In this document: positions 1 through 7,399 of the stretch, piece after piece
Layout: each line of letters starts with the position of its first letter
Numbering within the stretch: position 1 is the stretch's first letter
From: Coxiellaceae bacterium UBA6002
Lineage (GTDB): Bacteria; Pseudomonadota; Gammaproteobacteria; UBA6002
DNA length: 16,178 bases
Assembly (NCBI GenBank): GCA_002429595.1
Contig: DJAM01000138.1
Coordinates: forward strand, 1 to 16,178
Direction of reading: 5' to 3'
Position numbers and translations under genes: made by a program
Notes under the pieces: model-generated
What the model was told of the DNA's origin: nothing
Databases searched by the model: none
The model's input: the letters and a program-made list of their open reading frames with translations, nothing else

Positions 1-14
1 CTATTTTATCAATT

Positions 15-20
15 TATAAT
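15..20 (+). promoter_or_regulatory. Candidate -10 box of the phosphatase-like gene
   Basis: A perfect TATAAT lies in an extremely AT-rich leader 28 bases ahead of the ATG at 49. The matching -35 box would fall outside the window, so only half of the promoter can be judged. In such AT-rich sequence a chance match is quite possible. An AGGAA ribosome-binding site lies a few bases upstream of the ATG. Confidence 0.4.
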
Positions 21-48
21 ATTTATAAATATTTTTTTAGGAATCTAA

Positions 49-2334
49 ATGGAAGACCCAACAGTCGCCCACATTGCTAAAAGACCAAAAGTTACGACTG
101 AAGATGAGCTGCGCCAATATCTTGGAGGCTTAGGTACGCTTAAGCGAGATACAACCGATCTTAGGAAAGACCTGAGAACCGCTGTCGGTCAGGGAGATTT
201 GACGCGCGCTATAACTTTGCTGGTGCAATCGTTAGATGCCAAGCAAAACATTCATTGGATAAGCTGCCCTACTTTTAAAGGCAAGCGTGTAATTTTACGG
301 GATGCTAGAGCATGCCAAAGCCCACCCGCATTTAGTTCAGAACCCTACGTCATGATGGGCTTGAACAGTGCCCGAGCTACTTTAGATTTATTAGAGATAG
401 CTAAGCGTAACAGTGGCGCAGATAAAGAACTTCTAGGCAAAGCAGCTCAATTCGTTAAAGATATCGCTTATACTTTCTTCTTCCTAGGCAGCAATACTCT
501 GGATACTGAGCATGCGATGGCCTGTCTGACCCATTTCAATAGTGTACTCGCAACACACCTTGCAAATGCGGTGAACATCAAATATGAAGACGCGATCAAA
601 AGACTCAATGCGGCGAAAGAATTTGCCAATTTAAAAGAGCCCTCTAAGCACATTATTACCTTGCTCAATCTAGAAAATGCTCAACACCAAAAAAAGACCG
701 TATTTGAAGCTGAGATTGCTTTAACCGATCTCACTCAAGGTCTTCGCAATGAATATAACAATCGCAGCTCAAAAGATTGGTATCAATTACTGGAGCCATG
801 GCAACGACAGTTAGTGGATTACTATAAAGACATTCTCATTGAGGGAAGAGTTTTACCTACTCAGTTAAGAAATATTTTAGTGGGTCTACGAAATAGTTAC
901 CTCGAAATAAATGGCACTTACGAGCTTAATAACGTCGCAATACTCAGCGCCGCCTACCGCTCGGGTGCGATTGCCTACCTGCCTGATCATAAAAATCATA
1001 AAGTCATGGAAGCAATTTCTAAATTAAACATGGAGCAATTATTCGCACACACTTTAGAAGCAAAAACTTTAGTTTTAACGCTTAACACCGACTCGAATCC
1101 CAGTGGCAATGATAAAGATATTGTTAACCACACCAAAAATGCAATGGGAGCATTACGTGATGGTTTATACACAAATTTGCCTATGAATGCTATCCGGCGT
1201 GTTACAAGTAACCATTATGAAGGGATCGAAGGCTTGATGAAACTGGTGAAGGATACAGTTTTTGATGAGATCAAGCATCGATATCGTAAATTAAACCCTC
1301 AGAATGATCCGAGACATTTTTTTGATCCAGTTCAGCATTATCTAAATGGCAAAGGTTTAAGCAATGAAGAAGAAAATCTTGCAATAATATTGTTGGAAGG
1401 GTTAGAAGACGTTAAAGCTAGCTTACTTAAAGAGCAAGGCGCTGACCGCGAAGAAATTTTGTCAAAATGTGAAATCATTTCCCTTGCGCTTTGTATTGGT
1501 TTTCTTAGAAACAATAATAAGAGTCCCTTTGATCCAGATAATCGTAATCTAGTTTTAGGTTGTTTTGCAAATTCATTAATTAGTGAACTGCGACGTTATT
1601 ACAATGTTGCTATGAATTCATCATGCGAAAGCGGTAAAGATCGAACTGGAATCATGATGTTTAGAATAGCAGCAGTAACCTTTAATTATCTCCTGTTTAA
1701 TCAATGGGGTCTATTTTCCAAAGATGAAGAGCTACATTCAATTATTCAAAACAACCTTATTATGTTGGCCAGCGCAGGTCATCAACAATTGCTTTCGGGT
1801 TTTCAAACAGCTTGTGGCTCCTTTGGGGTGAAAGATGATTCAGAAGGTGCAATTCCAAAAAATGAATTTCCGCAAGCGGTTACTGAATTATTGATCAAAA
1901 AAACAGCTTCCTATAACAAAGAAATACTGCATAAAAAAGATTTAGCTGAAAGATTTATGTTTCCAATAGGAGATGCAAATTTAAAACTGCAAAAAGAACG
2001 GCTCGAATATCTCGCAACAGTATTGCTTAACAATTGTGAGCATTCAAAATCGCTGATTTTTGATTATTCAACACACGAAAAACAAATTCTAATTGAGCTA
2101 ATTAGACGCTTACAAAATGAAAAAATGGAAGGAAGAGAAGAGTTTAAATTTCCCACATTCCAACGTCTGCATGATTTTGTTGCAAACCTTTGTTTGGACT
2201 TAAATAAACATGTAAATGGTAAGGGGTACGTCTACGCAAGCTTAATAACCTTTGCTGGTACCTTGTGCCAGCTGGCATCTCAAGAACAGCCGGCACCTGC
2301 GCCTGTTCCTGTACCTTCATCATTCAACCAGTGA
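49..2334 (+). CDS. SopB/IpgD-type inositol phosphate phosphatase, candidate secreted effector
   Basis: A 761-residue protein carrying CESGKDRTG at residues 526-534. This is a C-X5-R active site (Cys526, Arg532) almost identical to the CKSGKDRTG signature of the SopB/IpgD effectors and close to the INPP4 type. About 45 residues on, SAGHQQ...GSFGVK (575-595) resembles in spacing the Gly-rich stretch that follows the active site in SopB. The family removes phosphates from phosphoinositides or inositol polyphosphates in host cells. The remaining ~500 N-terminal residues are not recognised. They are mostly helical-looking and soluble, with no signal peptide or membrane segment. The C-terminus ends in a Pro/Ala-rich tail (PAPAPVPVP). 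The start is supported by an AGGAA site. The last 15 bases overlap the end of putA on the other strand. The phosphatase call rests on one strong motif; substrate and secretion are inferred. Confidence 0.7.
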   Translation: MEDPTVAHIAKRPKVTTEDELRQYLGGLGTLKRDTTDLRKDLRTAVGQGDLTRAITLLVQSLDAKQNIHWISCPTFKGKRVILRDARACQSPPAFSSEPYVMMGLNSARATLDLLEIAKRNSGADKELLGKAAQFVKDIAYTFFFLGSNTLDTEHAMACLTHFNSVLATHLANAVNIKYEDAIKRLNAAKEFANLKEPSKHIITLLNLENAQHQKKTVFEAEIALTDLTQGLRNEYNNRSSKDWYQLLEPWQRQLVDYYKDILIEGRVLPTQLRNILVGLRNSYLEINGTYELNNVAILSAAYRSGAIAYLPDHKNHKVMEAISKLNMEQLFAHTLEAKTLVLTLNTDSNPSGNDKDIVNHTKNAMGALRDGLYTNLPMNAIRRVTSNHYEGIEGLMKLVKDTVFDEIKHRYRKLNPQNDPRHFFDPVQHYLNGKGLSNEEENLAIILLEGLEDVKASLLKEQGADREEILSKCEIISLALCIGFLRNNNKSPFDPDNRNLVLGCFANSLISELRRYYNVAMNSSCESGKDRTGIMMFRIAAVTFNYLLFNQWGLFSKDEELHSIIQNNLIMLASAGHQQLLSGFQTACGSFGVKDDSEGAIPKNEFPQAVTELLIKKTASYNKEILHKKDLAERFMFPIGDANLKLQKERLEYLATVLLNNCEHSKSLIFDYSTHEKQILIELIRRLQNEKMEGREEFKFPTFQRLHDFVANLCLDLNKHVNGKGYVYASLITFAGTLCQLASQEQPAPAPVPVPSSFNQ

Positions 2335-5300
2335 TAATAAACTAGCATTGCCTCCAGCTGCAGTAGTATTGACCGTTAACGTCCTTTCAACACACAATCT
2401 CGATAAATAATGAGGGCCACCTGCTTTAGGCCCAGTACCTGATAGACCTTCACCACCGAATGGCTGAACACCAACCACCGCACCAATCATATTACGATTG
2501 ACATAAGCATTACCTGCTCTAATTCGTTGTTGAATATATCGAACCGTTTCATCAATTCTGCTTTGTATCCCTAGCGTTAAGCCATAACGTGTGTCATTGA
2601 TATCGGCAATCACTTTATCAAGATCTTTTTTCTTGTAACGTATGACATGCAAAATCGGTCCAAAAACCTCTCGTTGCAGTTGCGATAAACTAGATAATTC
2701 ATAAGCTCGTGGCGCAAAAAATGAACCCAATTGAGTATTTTCGCCAAGTTGAGTTTTATAAATTAACGTTGCTTCTTTATCCATGCGCTCACTATGTGCT
2801 TCTAGCGTTTTTACCGAGGTAACATCAATAATCGGACCAATATCAGTTCGTAATAAATAAGGATCATCAATGATCAACTCAGCCATTGCACCTTTGAGCA
2901 TCGTAATAACTTTATCGGCAATTTCTTCTTGCACGAATAAAACTCGTAACGCTGAACAACGTTGACCCGCACTATAAAAAGAAGATGTTAAAACATCCAT
3001 TACTAATTGTTCAGGCAGTGCAGATGAATCTGCAATCATCGCATTTTGGCCACCGGTTTCTGCAACAAAAGGCACGATTGCACCCTCTCGGTCAGCCAAT
3101 GTTTTATTGATAAAACGCGCAGTTTCTGTTGAACCGGTAAATAAAATACCAGCAATCCTGGTGTCTGCAACAATCGCACTGCCAACTGTTTTTCCCTCAC
3201 CGGGAACAAGTTGTAAGACCTCTTTTGGAATACCAGCCTCATGAAATAATTCGACTGCCCTTGCCGCAATGAGTGGCGTTTGTGCAGCGGGTTTCGCAAT
3301 GACCGTATTACCAGCAACAAGTGCCGCCATCACTTGCCCAGAAAAGATGGCCAATGGAAAATTCCAAGGACTGATACAACCAATGACACCGCGACCATGC
3401 ATCTCTAATTGATTACTTTCACCCGTTGGGCCTGGCATGATTTTAGGTATTAAATGTATCTTTGCTTGTTGTGCATAATAACGACAAAAATCAACTGCTT
3501 CTCGAACTTCTGCAATGGCATCATAAATTGTTTTGCCGCCTTCGCGTATTAACAACACCATCAATTCGGGCATGTTTTCTTCAAGAATATTCGCAGACTT
3601 TTCTAGTAGCTCAGCCCGTTTAATGATTGGCGTACGATCCCAACCTTCTTGAGCATCACTTGCAATAGCAAGTGCTTTTGCTACCTCTTCAGCGGTTGCA
3701 TCATAAACTTGTCCTACCACTCGACTCTTATTCGACGGTTCATATGCGATTCGTTCTTGATTCAAATCTTTTTGATCGCGGAAGGTAGGACGTGCTTGCC
3801 ATTCATGATATTGCCATTCCGATAACTCTTTATCGACTTCTTCTAAAATTAGACGATTACTTAAGTCGTAACTTTTTGAGTTTTTGCGTTCAGCACCAAA
3901 TAAATCCCTTGGTAGAGGAATATTAGGATGTGGTTTAAATTCATTGGCTTTTACTTTAAGGAGTGGGTTGACAATAATATCTTGGACTGGCAATTGTTCA
4001 TCAACGATTCGATTTACAAATGAAGTATTAGCGCCATTTTCAAGTAACCGTCGAACTAAATAGGGTAATAAATCTTCGTGAGAACCAACAGGTGCATAAA
4101 CTCGCACCGGGATATTCCATTTATCCATTGCAACGATTTGATCATAAAGTGCCCGCCCCATACCTTGTAAGCATTGAAATTCAAAATTGGCATTGCCTTT
4201 CATCATTTCTAAAATAGTCGCGACAGTTTGCGCATTATGTGTTGCAAACATAGGATAAAAGGCATCTGGTGCAGCAATAATTTTTTGAGCACAGGTGATA
4301 TAAGATAAATCAGTATTATCTTTGCGCGTGAATACGGGATAATTTTCAAAACCTCTAACTTGACTTTCTTTAATTTCAGAATCCCAATACGCACCTTTAA
4401 CTAAACGAATCATCCACTTTCTTTTGTGTTTCCGAGATAATTGCGCCAACCAATCAATGACGTAAAACGCTCTTTTTTGATAAGCTTGAACCGCTAAGCC
4501 TAGTCCTTCCCAATCTTCTAGCTTCGGATCAGTAAATACCGCTTCTAAAATGTCCAATGAAAGATCCAAGCGGTCAGCTTCTTCTGCATCAACCGTTAAG
4601 CCAATTCCCTGTTCCATTGCTAGATACACTAGTGTACGTAGCTTTTTGACAAGATCTGGAAAGACAATATCACGCTTAGCATATTCATAACGTGGATGCA
4701 GCGCTGACAATTTTACCGAAATACCGGGACCTGCTATGTAACTTTTTTGTTTGCCATGGGCTCCAATTGCTACGATAGAGTCTTGATAAGCTTTGAAATA
4801 TCGTTCAGCATCTGCTTGAGTTCGAGCCGCCTCTCCTAACATGTCATACGAAAATCGATAACCAATTTTTTCTCGTTTGACAGAACGATTTAGTGCGTCC
4901 TGGATATTTTCGCCCACAATAAATTGTTTACCTAAAATCTTCATCATTTCAGACACTGCGCGACGAATAATAGGCTCACTGGTTTTTTCGAGTAAACGCT
5001 TCAAAACAGTACGCAATTTATTGGAATTTTCTTCGTCGCGACTTAACACTCTTCCGGTTAGCATTAAGCCCCAGGTAGCAGCATTCACAAACATCGAATC
5101 ACTTTTACCAACATTAGCTTGCCAATCTGTAGAGGTAAGTTTATCGCGGATTAAGAGATCCATGGTATGCGTGTCGGGAATGCGCAAAAGCGCTTCAGCC
5201 AAACACATTAAAGCAATGCCTTCTTCGCTTGATAGATCATAACGATATAAAAATGAATCTAAACCACTTTGACCGACCCTTTCTTTTCTCACTTCAATCA

Positions 5301-5460
5301 CTAAGTCTCTTGCAGTATTGTCAATCCGCTCCAGAGCTTCTTCGGATAAGTTCAAGCTCTTAAGGAGAGTATCAATACATGCCGTCTCATCTTTTCGATA
5401 AGCTTCGGATAATTCAGTGCGATGTGGCGTAGGTTCCGCTAAAGGTTTAGTAAAAAGCAT
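2320..5460 (-). CDS. putA: Bifunctional proline dehydrogenase / L-glutamate gamma-semialdehyde dehydrogenase
   Basis: A 1046-residue PutA that oxidises proline to glutamate in two coupled steps, using FAD and then NAD. The proline dehydrogenase barrel spans roughly residues 180-490, with GPGISVKLS, RLVKGAYWD and the substrate-end motif RRLLENGANTSF. The aldehyde dehydrogenase half spans roughly 560-1030, with ISPWNFPLA, FTGSTETA, the general base in ETGGQNAM (Glu801) and the nucleophile in SAGQRCSALR (Cys835). PutA of E. coli is about 1320 residues. This one lacks the N-terminal ribbon-helix-helix DNA-binding domain and the C-terminal extra domain, so it is the short, non-repressor type. A GGAG site sits five bases ahead of the ATG. 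It stands alone, with 155 bases separating it from ppa upstream, and its 3' end overlaps the convergent phosphatase gene. Confidence 0.97.
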   Translation of the reverse strand: MLFTKPLAEPTPHRTELSEAYRKDETACIDTLLKSLNLSEEALERIDNTARDLVIEVRKERVGQSGLDSFLYRYDLSSEEGIALMCLAEALLRIPDTHTMDLLIRDKLTSTDWQANVGKSDSMFVNAATWGLMLTGRVLSRDEENSNKLRTVLKRLLEKTSEPIIRRAVSEMMKILGKQFIVGENIQDALNRSVKREKIGYRFSYDMLGEAARTQADAERYFKAYQDSIVAIGAHGKQKSYIAGPGISVKLSALHPRYEYAKRDIVFPDLVKKLRTLVYLAMEQGIGLTVDAEEADRLDLSLDILEAVFTDPKLEDWEGLGLAVQAYQKRAFYVIDWLAQLSRKHKRKWMIRLVKGAYWDSEIKESQVRGFENYPVFTRKDNTDLSYITCAQKIIAAPDAFYPMFATHNAQTVATILEMMKGNANFEFQCLQGMGRALYDQIVAMDKWNIPVRVYAPVGSHEDLLPYLVRRLLENGANTSFVNRIVDEQLPVQDIIVNPLLKVKANEFKPHPNIPLPRDLFGAERKNSKSYDLSNRLILEEVDKELSEWQYHEWQARPTFRDQKDLNQERIAYEPSNKSRVVGQVYDATAEEVAKALAIASDAQEGWDRTPIIKRAELLEKSANILEENMPELMVLLIREGGKTIYDAIAEVREAVDFCRYYAQQAKIHLIPKIMPGPTGESNQLEMHGRGVIGCISPWNFPLAIFSGQVMAALVAGNTVIAKPAAQTPLIAARAVELFHEAGIPKEVLQLVPGEGKTVGSAIVADTRIAGILFTGSTETARFINKTLADREGAIVPFVAETGGQNAMIADSSALPEQLVMDVLTSSFYSAGQRCSALRVLFVQEEIADKVITMLKGAMAELIIDDPYLLRTDIGPIIDVTSVKTLEAHSERMDKEATLIYKTQLGENTQLGSFFAPRAYELSSLSQLQREVFGPILHVIRYKKKDLDKVIADINDTRYGLTLGIQSRIDETVRYIQQRIRAGNAYVNRNMIGAVVGVQPFGGEGLSGTGPKAGGPHYLSRLCVERTLTVNTTAAGGNASLLSLVE

Positions 5461-5487
5461 AGTTTCTCCAACCCGAACAGGGACGTG

Positions 5488-5533
5488 ATGTGATGAAGTT
5501 TATCTATCTAATAATAGATTTTTTGCATCACAT
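5488..5533. promoter_or_regulatory. Inverted repeat in the putA leader, possible operator
   Basis: An exact 8-bp inverted repeat, ATGTGATG (5488-5495) and CATCACAT (5526-5533), flanks a 30-bp AT-rich spacer. The spacer itself contains ATCTAT/ATAGAT inverted steps. It sits 28 to 73 bases upstream of the putA start, where a promoter and operator would be expected. Because this PutA has no DNA-binding domain, control would need a separate regulator. The half-site resembles a CRP half-site, but the spacing is wrong for CRP. A chance palindrome is possible. Confidence 0.25.
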
Positions 5534-5577
5534 TAAGAATTATTGATTAAGATCTTATGAAAATTTAGAGCATTTTA

Positions 5578-5604
5578 GGCTTTACAGAGTCTTCTTGTAA
5601 AGCC
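5578..5604 (-). terminator. Hairpin downstream of ppa
   Basis: A perfect 8-bp stem, GGCTTTAC (5578-5585) with GTAAAGCC (5597-5604), closes an 11-base loop. It begins 11 bases past the ppa stop codon. On the minus strand it is followed by TAAAATGCTC rather than a run of T, so it is a weak intrinsic terminator or a 3'-end stabilising hairpin that separates ppa from putA. Confidence 0.5.
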
Positions 5605-5615
5605 ACCCTTTACCT

Positions 5616-6158
5616 TTAAGACGTCGTCTCAACAGAATCCTGATATCGTTCGACGCTAGTGATTATCTCACCTCGAGCCGCCTCTGCATTTTTCCAGCCA
5701 CTGATTTTGACCCATTTACCAGGCTCCAAGTCTTTATAATGCTCGAAGAAATGGGCAATACTCTTCAACGTCATTTCATCGACATCGGTATAGTCTTGAA
5801 TGTGCTTATACAGGGGTGATAATTTATCAATCGGCACCGCTAATAATTTGCCATCTTCCCCCGCTTCATCGGTCATCCCCAAAATCCCAACAGGCCGGCA
5901 ACGAATCACAGAGCCACTTAATAGAGGGAAAGGAGCCAAAACGAGAACGTCTAGAGGATCGCCATCTTCACACAACGTTCTTGGCATATAACCATAATTA
6001 CAAGGGTAAACCATCGAAGTAGACATAAATCGATCAACAAACAAAACACCTGATTCTTTATTGACTTCGTATTTAACAGGGTTGCTGCAGGCTGGTATTT
6101 CAACGATGACGTTGATGTCGTTAGGCATATTTTGCCCGGGGCTCACTTTCTCAAACAT
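5616..6158 (-). CDS. ppa: Inorganic pyrophosphatase, family I
   Basis: A 180-residue soluble pyrophosphatase, close to the 176 residues of the E. coli enzyme. It hydrolyses pyrophosphate to two phosphates with Mg2+, pulling biosynthetic reactions forward in the cytoplasm. The family signature is intact as DGDPLDVLVL, whose aspartates bind the metals. Other conserved parts are VIVEIPACSNPVKYEV near the N-terminus, YPCNYGYMPRT, and the Lys/Trp-rich end PGKWVKISGW. The ATG is preceded by AAGGA at normal spacing, and a good promoter lies upstream (6194-6222). It appears to be a single-gene transcript ending at a hairpin. Confidence 0.97.
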   Translation of the reverse strand: MFEKVSPGQNMPNDINVIVEIPACSNPVKYEVNKESGVLFVDRFMSTSMVYPCNYGYMPRTLCEDGDPLDVLVLAPFPLLSGSVIRCRPVGILGMTDEAGEDGKLLAVPIDKLSPLYKHIQDYTDVDEMTLKSIAHFFEHYKDLEPGKWVKISGWKNAEAARGEIITSVERYQDSVETTS

Positions 6159-6193
6159 GTCCGATCCTTAAAAATAAGATTTCAAAACCCGCG

Positions 6194-6222
6194 ATTATAT
6201 CCTGGATCAGGGGACAACCCAA
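6194..6222 (-). promoter_or_regulatory. Predicted sigma-70 promoter of ppa
   Basis: On the minus strand a perfect TATAAT (6194-6199) is separated by exactly 17 bases from TTGGGT (6217-6222). The -10 is ideal and the -35 matches only the first three positions. Transcription would begin about 30 bases ahead of the ppa ATG. Confidence 0.6.
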
Positions 6223-6260
6223 GCCGCAAAAAATCACGGAAGCCTCTCTTTCTTTTCGTT

Positions 6261-6489
6261 TTCGTTCCCGTTCCCGCTCCTAATCTTTCCCGCTCCCGAA
6301 TCATACAGACCATATAGCACCGTACCGGCTCCGCAGGCACAGACCGGGTTGTGCATCTTACAGGTTAAGGACAAAAACCATTTAACTAGACTGTGTGAAA
6401 AAGTAATTTCGAAGCCGCTACAAAGCTAAGTGCTATATGGTTTGTATGATTCGGGAACGGGAAAGATTAGGAGCGGGAGCGGGAACGAA
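6261..6489. repeat. 229-bp near-palindromic element with 60-bp inverted arms (MITE-like)
   Basis: The left arm 6261-6320 and right arm 6430-6489 are inverted copies that match at 57 of 60 positions (differences at 6271/6479, 6293/6457 and 6308/6442). They enclose 109 bases. After an 8-base offset the symmetry continues inward: 6322-6332 against 6411-6421 matches 9 of 11. The left arm is pyrimidine-rich and contains three tandem hexamers of the form CG(T/C)TCC (6263-6280). No meaningful ORF is inside, and no target-site duplication is evident at the edges. It lies 16 bases past the end of the broken ankyrin gene and ahead of the ppa promoter. It could be a non-autonomous transposable element, a REP/ERIC-like repeat, or the source of a very long RNA hairpin. 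Its base composition differs from its surroundings, which suggests acquisition. Confidence 0.8.
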
Positions 6490-6505
6490 TAAAAGCGAAT
6501 TAATT

Positions 6506-6976
6506 CTACGGTTTTGGACTTTCTTTATTCTCCTCAGACTGATCCGTCTTTCCTTCTTCCCTTTCTACACTATCTTTAACTACTCCCAATTTACCTTCCG
6601 GCTTCTTCCCCTTCGGATTTTGTTCAGGTAGTTCTCGGTTATCTCCTGCCTTAACTTCAGCCTCACTAAAATTAAATTTAGCTTTATTCTGCAAAGCCTC
6701 TTTAAATTTTTGACTTGCAACTTTTAACTTCTCTGCAAGATCTACCACTTCAATTTCAGTAAGCGGCACCACAAAGCTTGAAACATAACGTACCAAATCG
6801 ATAGGAAGTAAATGCGTTTCCTCACGTCCCAATAACCACGTACGAAGCTCTTGAGAATTCCAAGCTAAGGCTTGATTGTAATTAAGCTTATGTTCTCTCA
6901 TGAATCCATTTAACAATGACGCTTTTTTTAATAAATATTCTTCTTCCACTAAAGCGATTGATTCAACTGCATCTAA
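6506..6976 (-). CDS. C-terminal fragment of the broken ankyrin-repeat protein
   Basis: An open frame running from just after a TAG at 6977-6979, with a possible GTG start at 6949 (147 residues) but no ATG and no good ribosome site, as expected for a gene tail. The first half (LLKKASLLNGFM, NYNQALAW, ELRTWLL, LLPIDLVRYVSSFVVPL) resembles, from memory, the C-terminal block of ankyrin-repeat proteins in Coxiella/Berkiella-type genomes. The last ~60 residues are a low-complexity Lys/Glu/Pro-rich tail ending ENKESPKP. It may not be translated on its own. Confidence 0.5.
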   Translation of the reverse strand, partial: LDAVESIALVEEEYLLKKASLLNGFMREHKLNYNQALAWNSQELRTWLLGREETHLLPIDLVRYVSSFVVPLTEIEVVDLAEKLKVASQKFKEALQNKAKFNFSEAEVKAGDNRELPEQNPKGKKPEGKLGVVKDSVEREEGKTDQSEENKESPKP

Positions 6977-7104
6977 CTACTGCCCAGAACAGATCGCCGC
7001 CTTTCGCTTTTAACTAATTGACTAGGTTTCGATTGCCACTTCTAGCAGCACCGTAGATGGCATAATTCAACATAGCGCCTTCAGCTATTAGTTTTTTGAT
7101 CAGT

Positions 7105-7353
7105 TCAATATTTCCAGCTACCCGCTCCCATCATTGCCCAATTGATGTTGGCATCCCACTCTTGATGTAGATAATCTATTGCATTGACCGCACTTGTAGA
7201 ACCCTCTAAAGCTAACTCATACATCGCATTAAACTGTCCAAAACTGCAATCTACGGATCTTCCTTCAGTTACTTCACGAAGACCTTGCGCGTTTCTTGTT
7301 TTAGCGTATTGGCAGATTTTTGAAACGACATCAATTTCTATTGGTTGTTGCAC
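7105..7353 (-). CDS. N-terminal fragment of the broken ankyrin-repeat protein
   Basis: An 82-codon frame starting with GTG at 7353, preceded by a TGGAG ribosome site five bases upstream. Residues from about 40 (NAMYELALEGSTSAVN, then INWAMMGA) follow the ankyrin pattern. The final GSWKY is an out-of-frame tail created by the extra G at 7121-7123. If translated it would give a short, probably unstable product. Confidence 0.5.
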   Translation of the reverse strand: MQQPIEIDVVSKICQYAKTRNAQGLREVTEGRSVDCSFGQFNAMYELALEGSTSAVNAIDYLHQEWDANINWAMMGAGSWKY

Positions 7354-7384
7354 ATTAACTCCAGAAAATCTTCACTATTATTTA

Positions 7385-7390
7385 ATTATA
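7385..7390 (-). promoter_or_regulatory. Candidate -10 box ahead of the ankyrin pseudogene
   Basis: A perfect TATAAT on the minus strand, about 32 bases ahead of the GTG at 7353. The best upstream partner, TTGCAA at 7410-7415, lies at a 19-base spacing, longer than ideal. It lies within the 46-base gap after the APH-like gene, where no terminator is visible, so read-through from the gua operon is also possible. Confidence 0.35.
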
Positions 7391-7399
7391 GACAGGGGA

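Larger units (their letters stand above)
6506..7353 (-). pseudogene. Ankyrin-repeat protein gene, broken by two frameshifts and a stop
   Basis: Three pieces in three frames read as one protein of about 280 residues. The first piece (from a GTG at 7353) ends in INWAMMGAG and then drifts to a stop at 7105. Removing one G from the GGG at 7121-7123 restores MMGAVAGNIELIKKLIAEGA followed by YAIYGAARSGN, a clear ankyrin-like helix-turn-helix pattern. That frame meets an in-frame TAG at 7014-7016 and reads on into LKAKGGDLFWAVV. A second +1 shift near 6977 then leads into the C-terminal piece ending at 6506. The total of 848 nt fits two single-base insertions. Ankyrin proteins are common host-directed proteins in Legionellales. 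The promoter-like box and ribosome site remain in front of it, so decay looks recent. Confidence 0.75.

Noticed and set aside
4877..5242. 121-codon open frame on the plus strand within putA
   Set aside because: It is antisense to clearly coding putA, has no recognisable domain and no convincing ribosome site.
5488..5533. CRP-binding site at putA
   Set aside because: Half-sites resemble TGTGA/TCACA, but the spacing is 30 bp rather than 6 bp.
6263..6280. Short tandem hexamers as a possible CRISPR or VNTR
   Set aside because: There are only three imperfect units and no spacers; they are part of the inverted-repeat arm.
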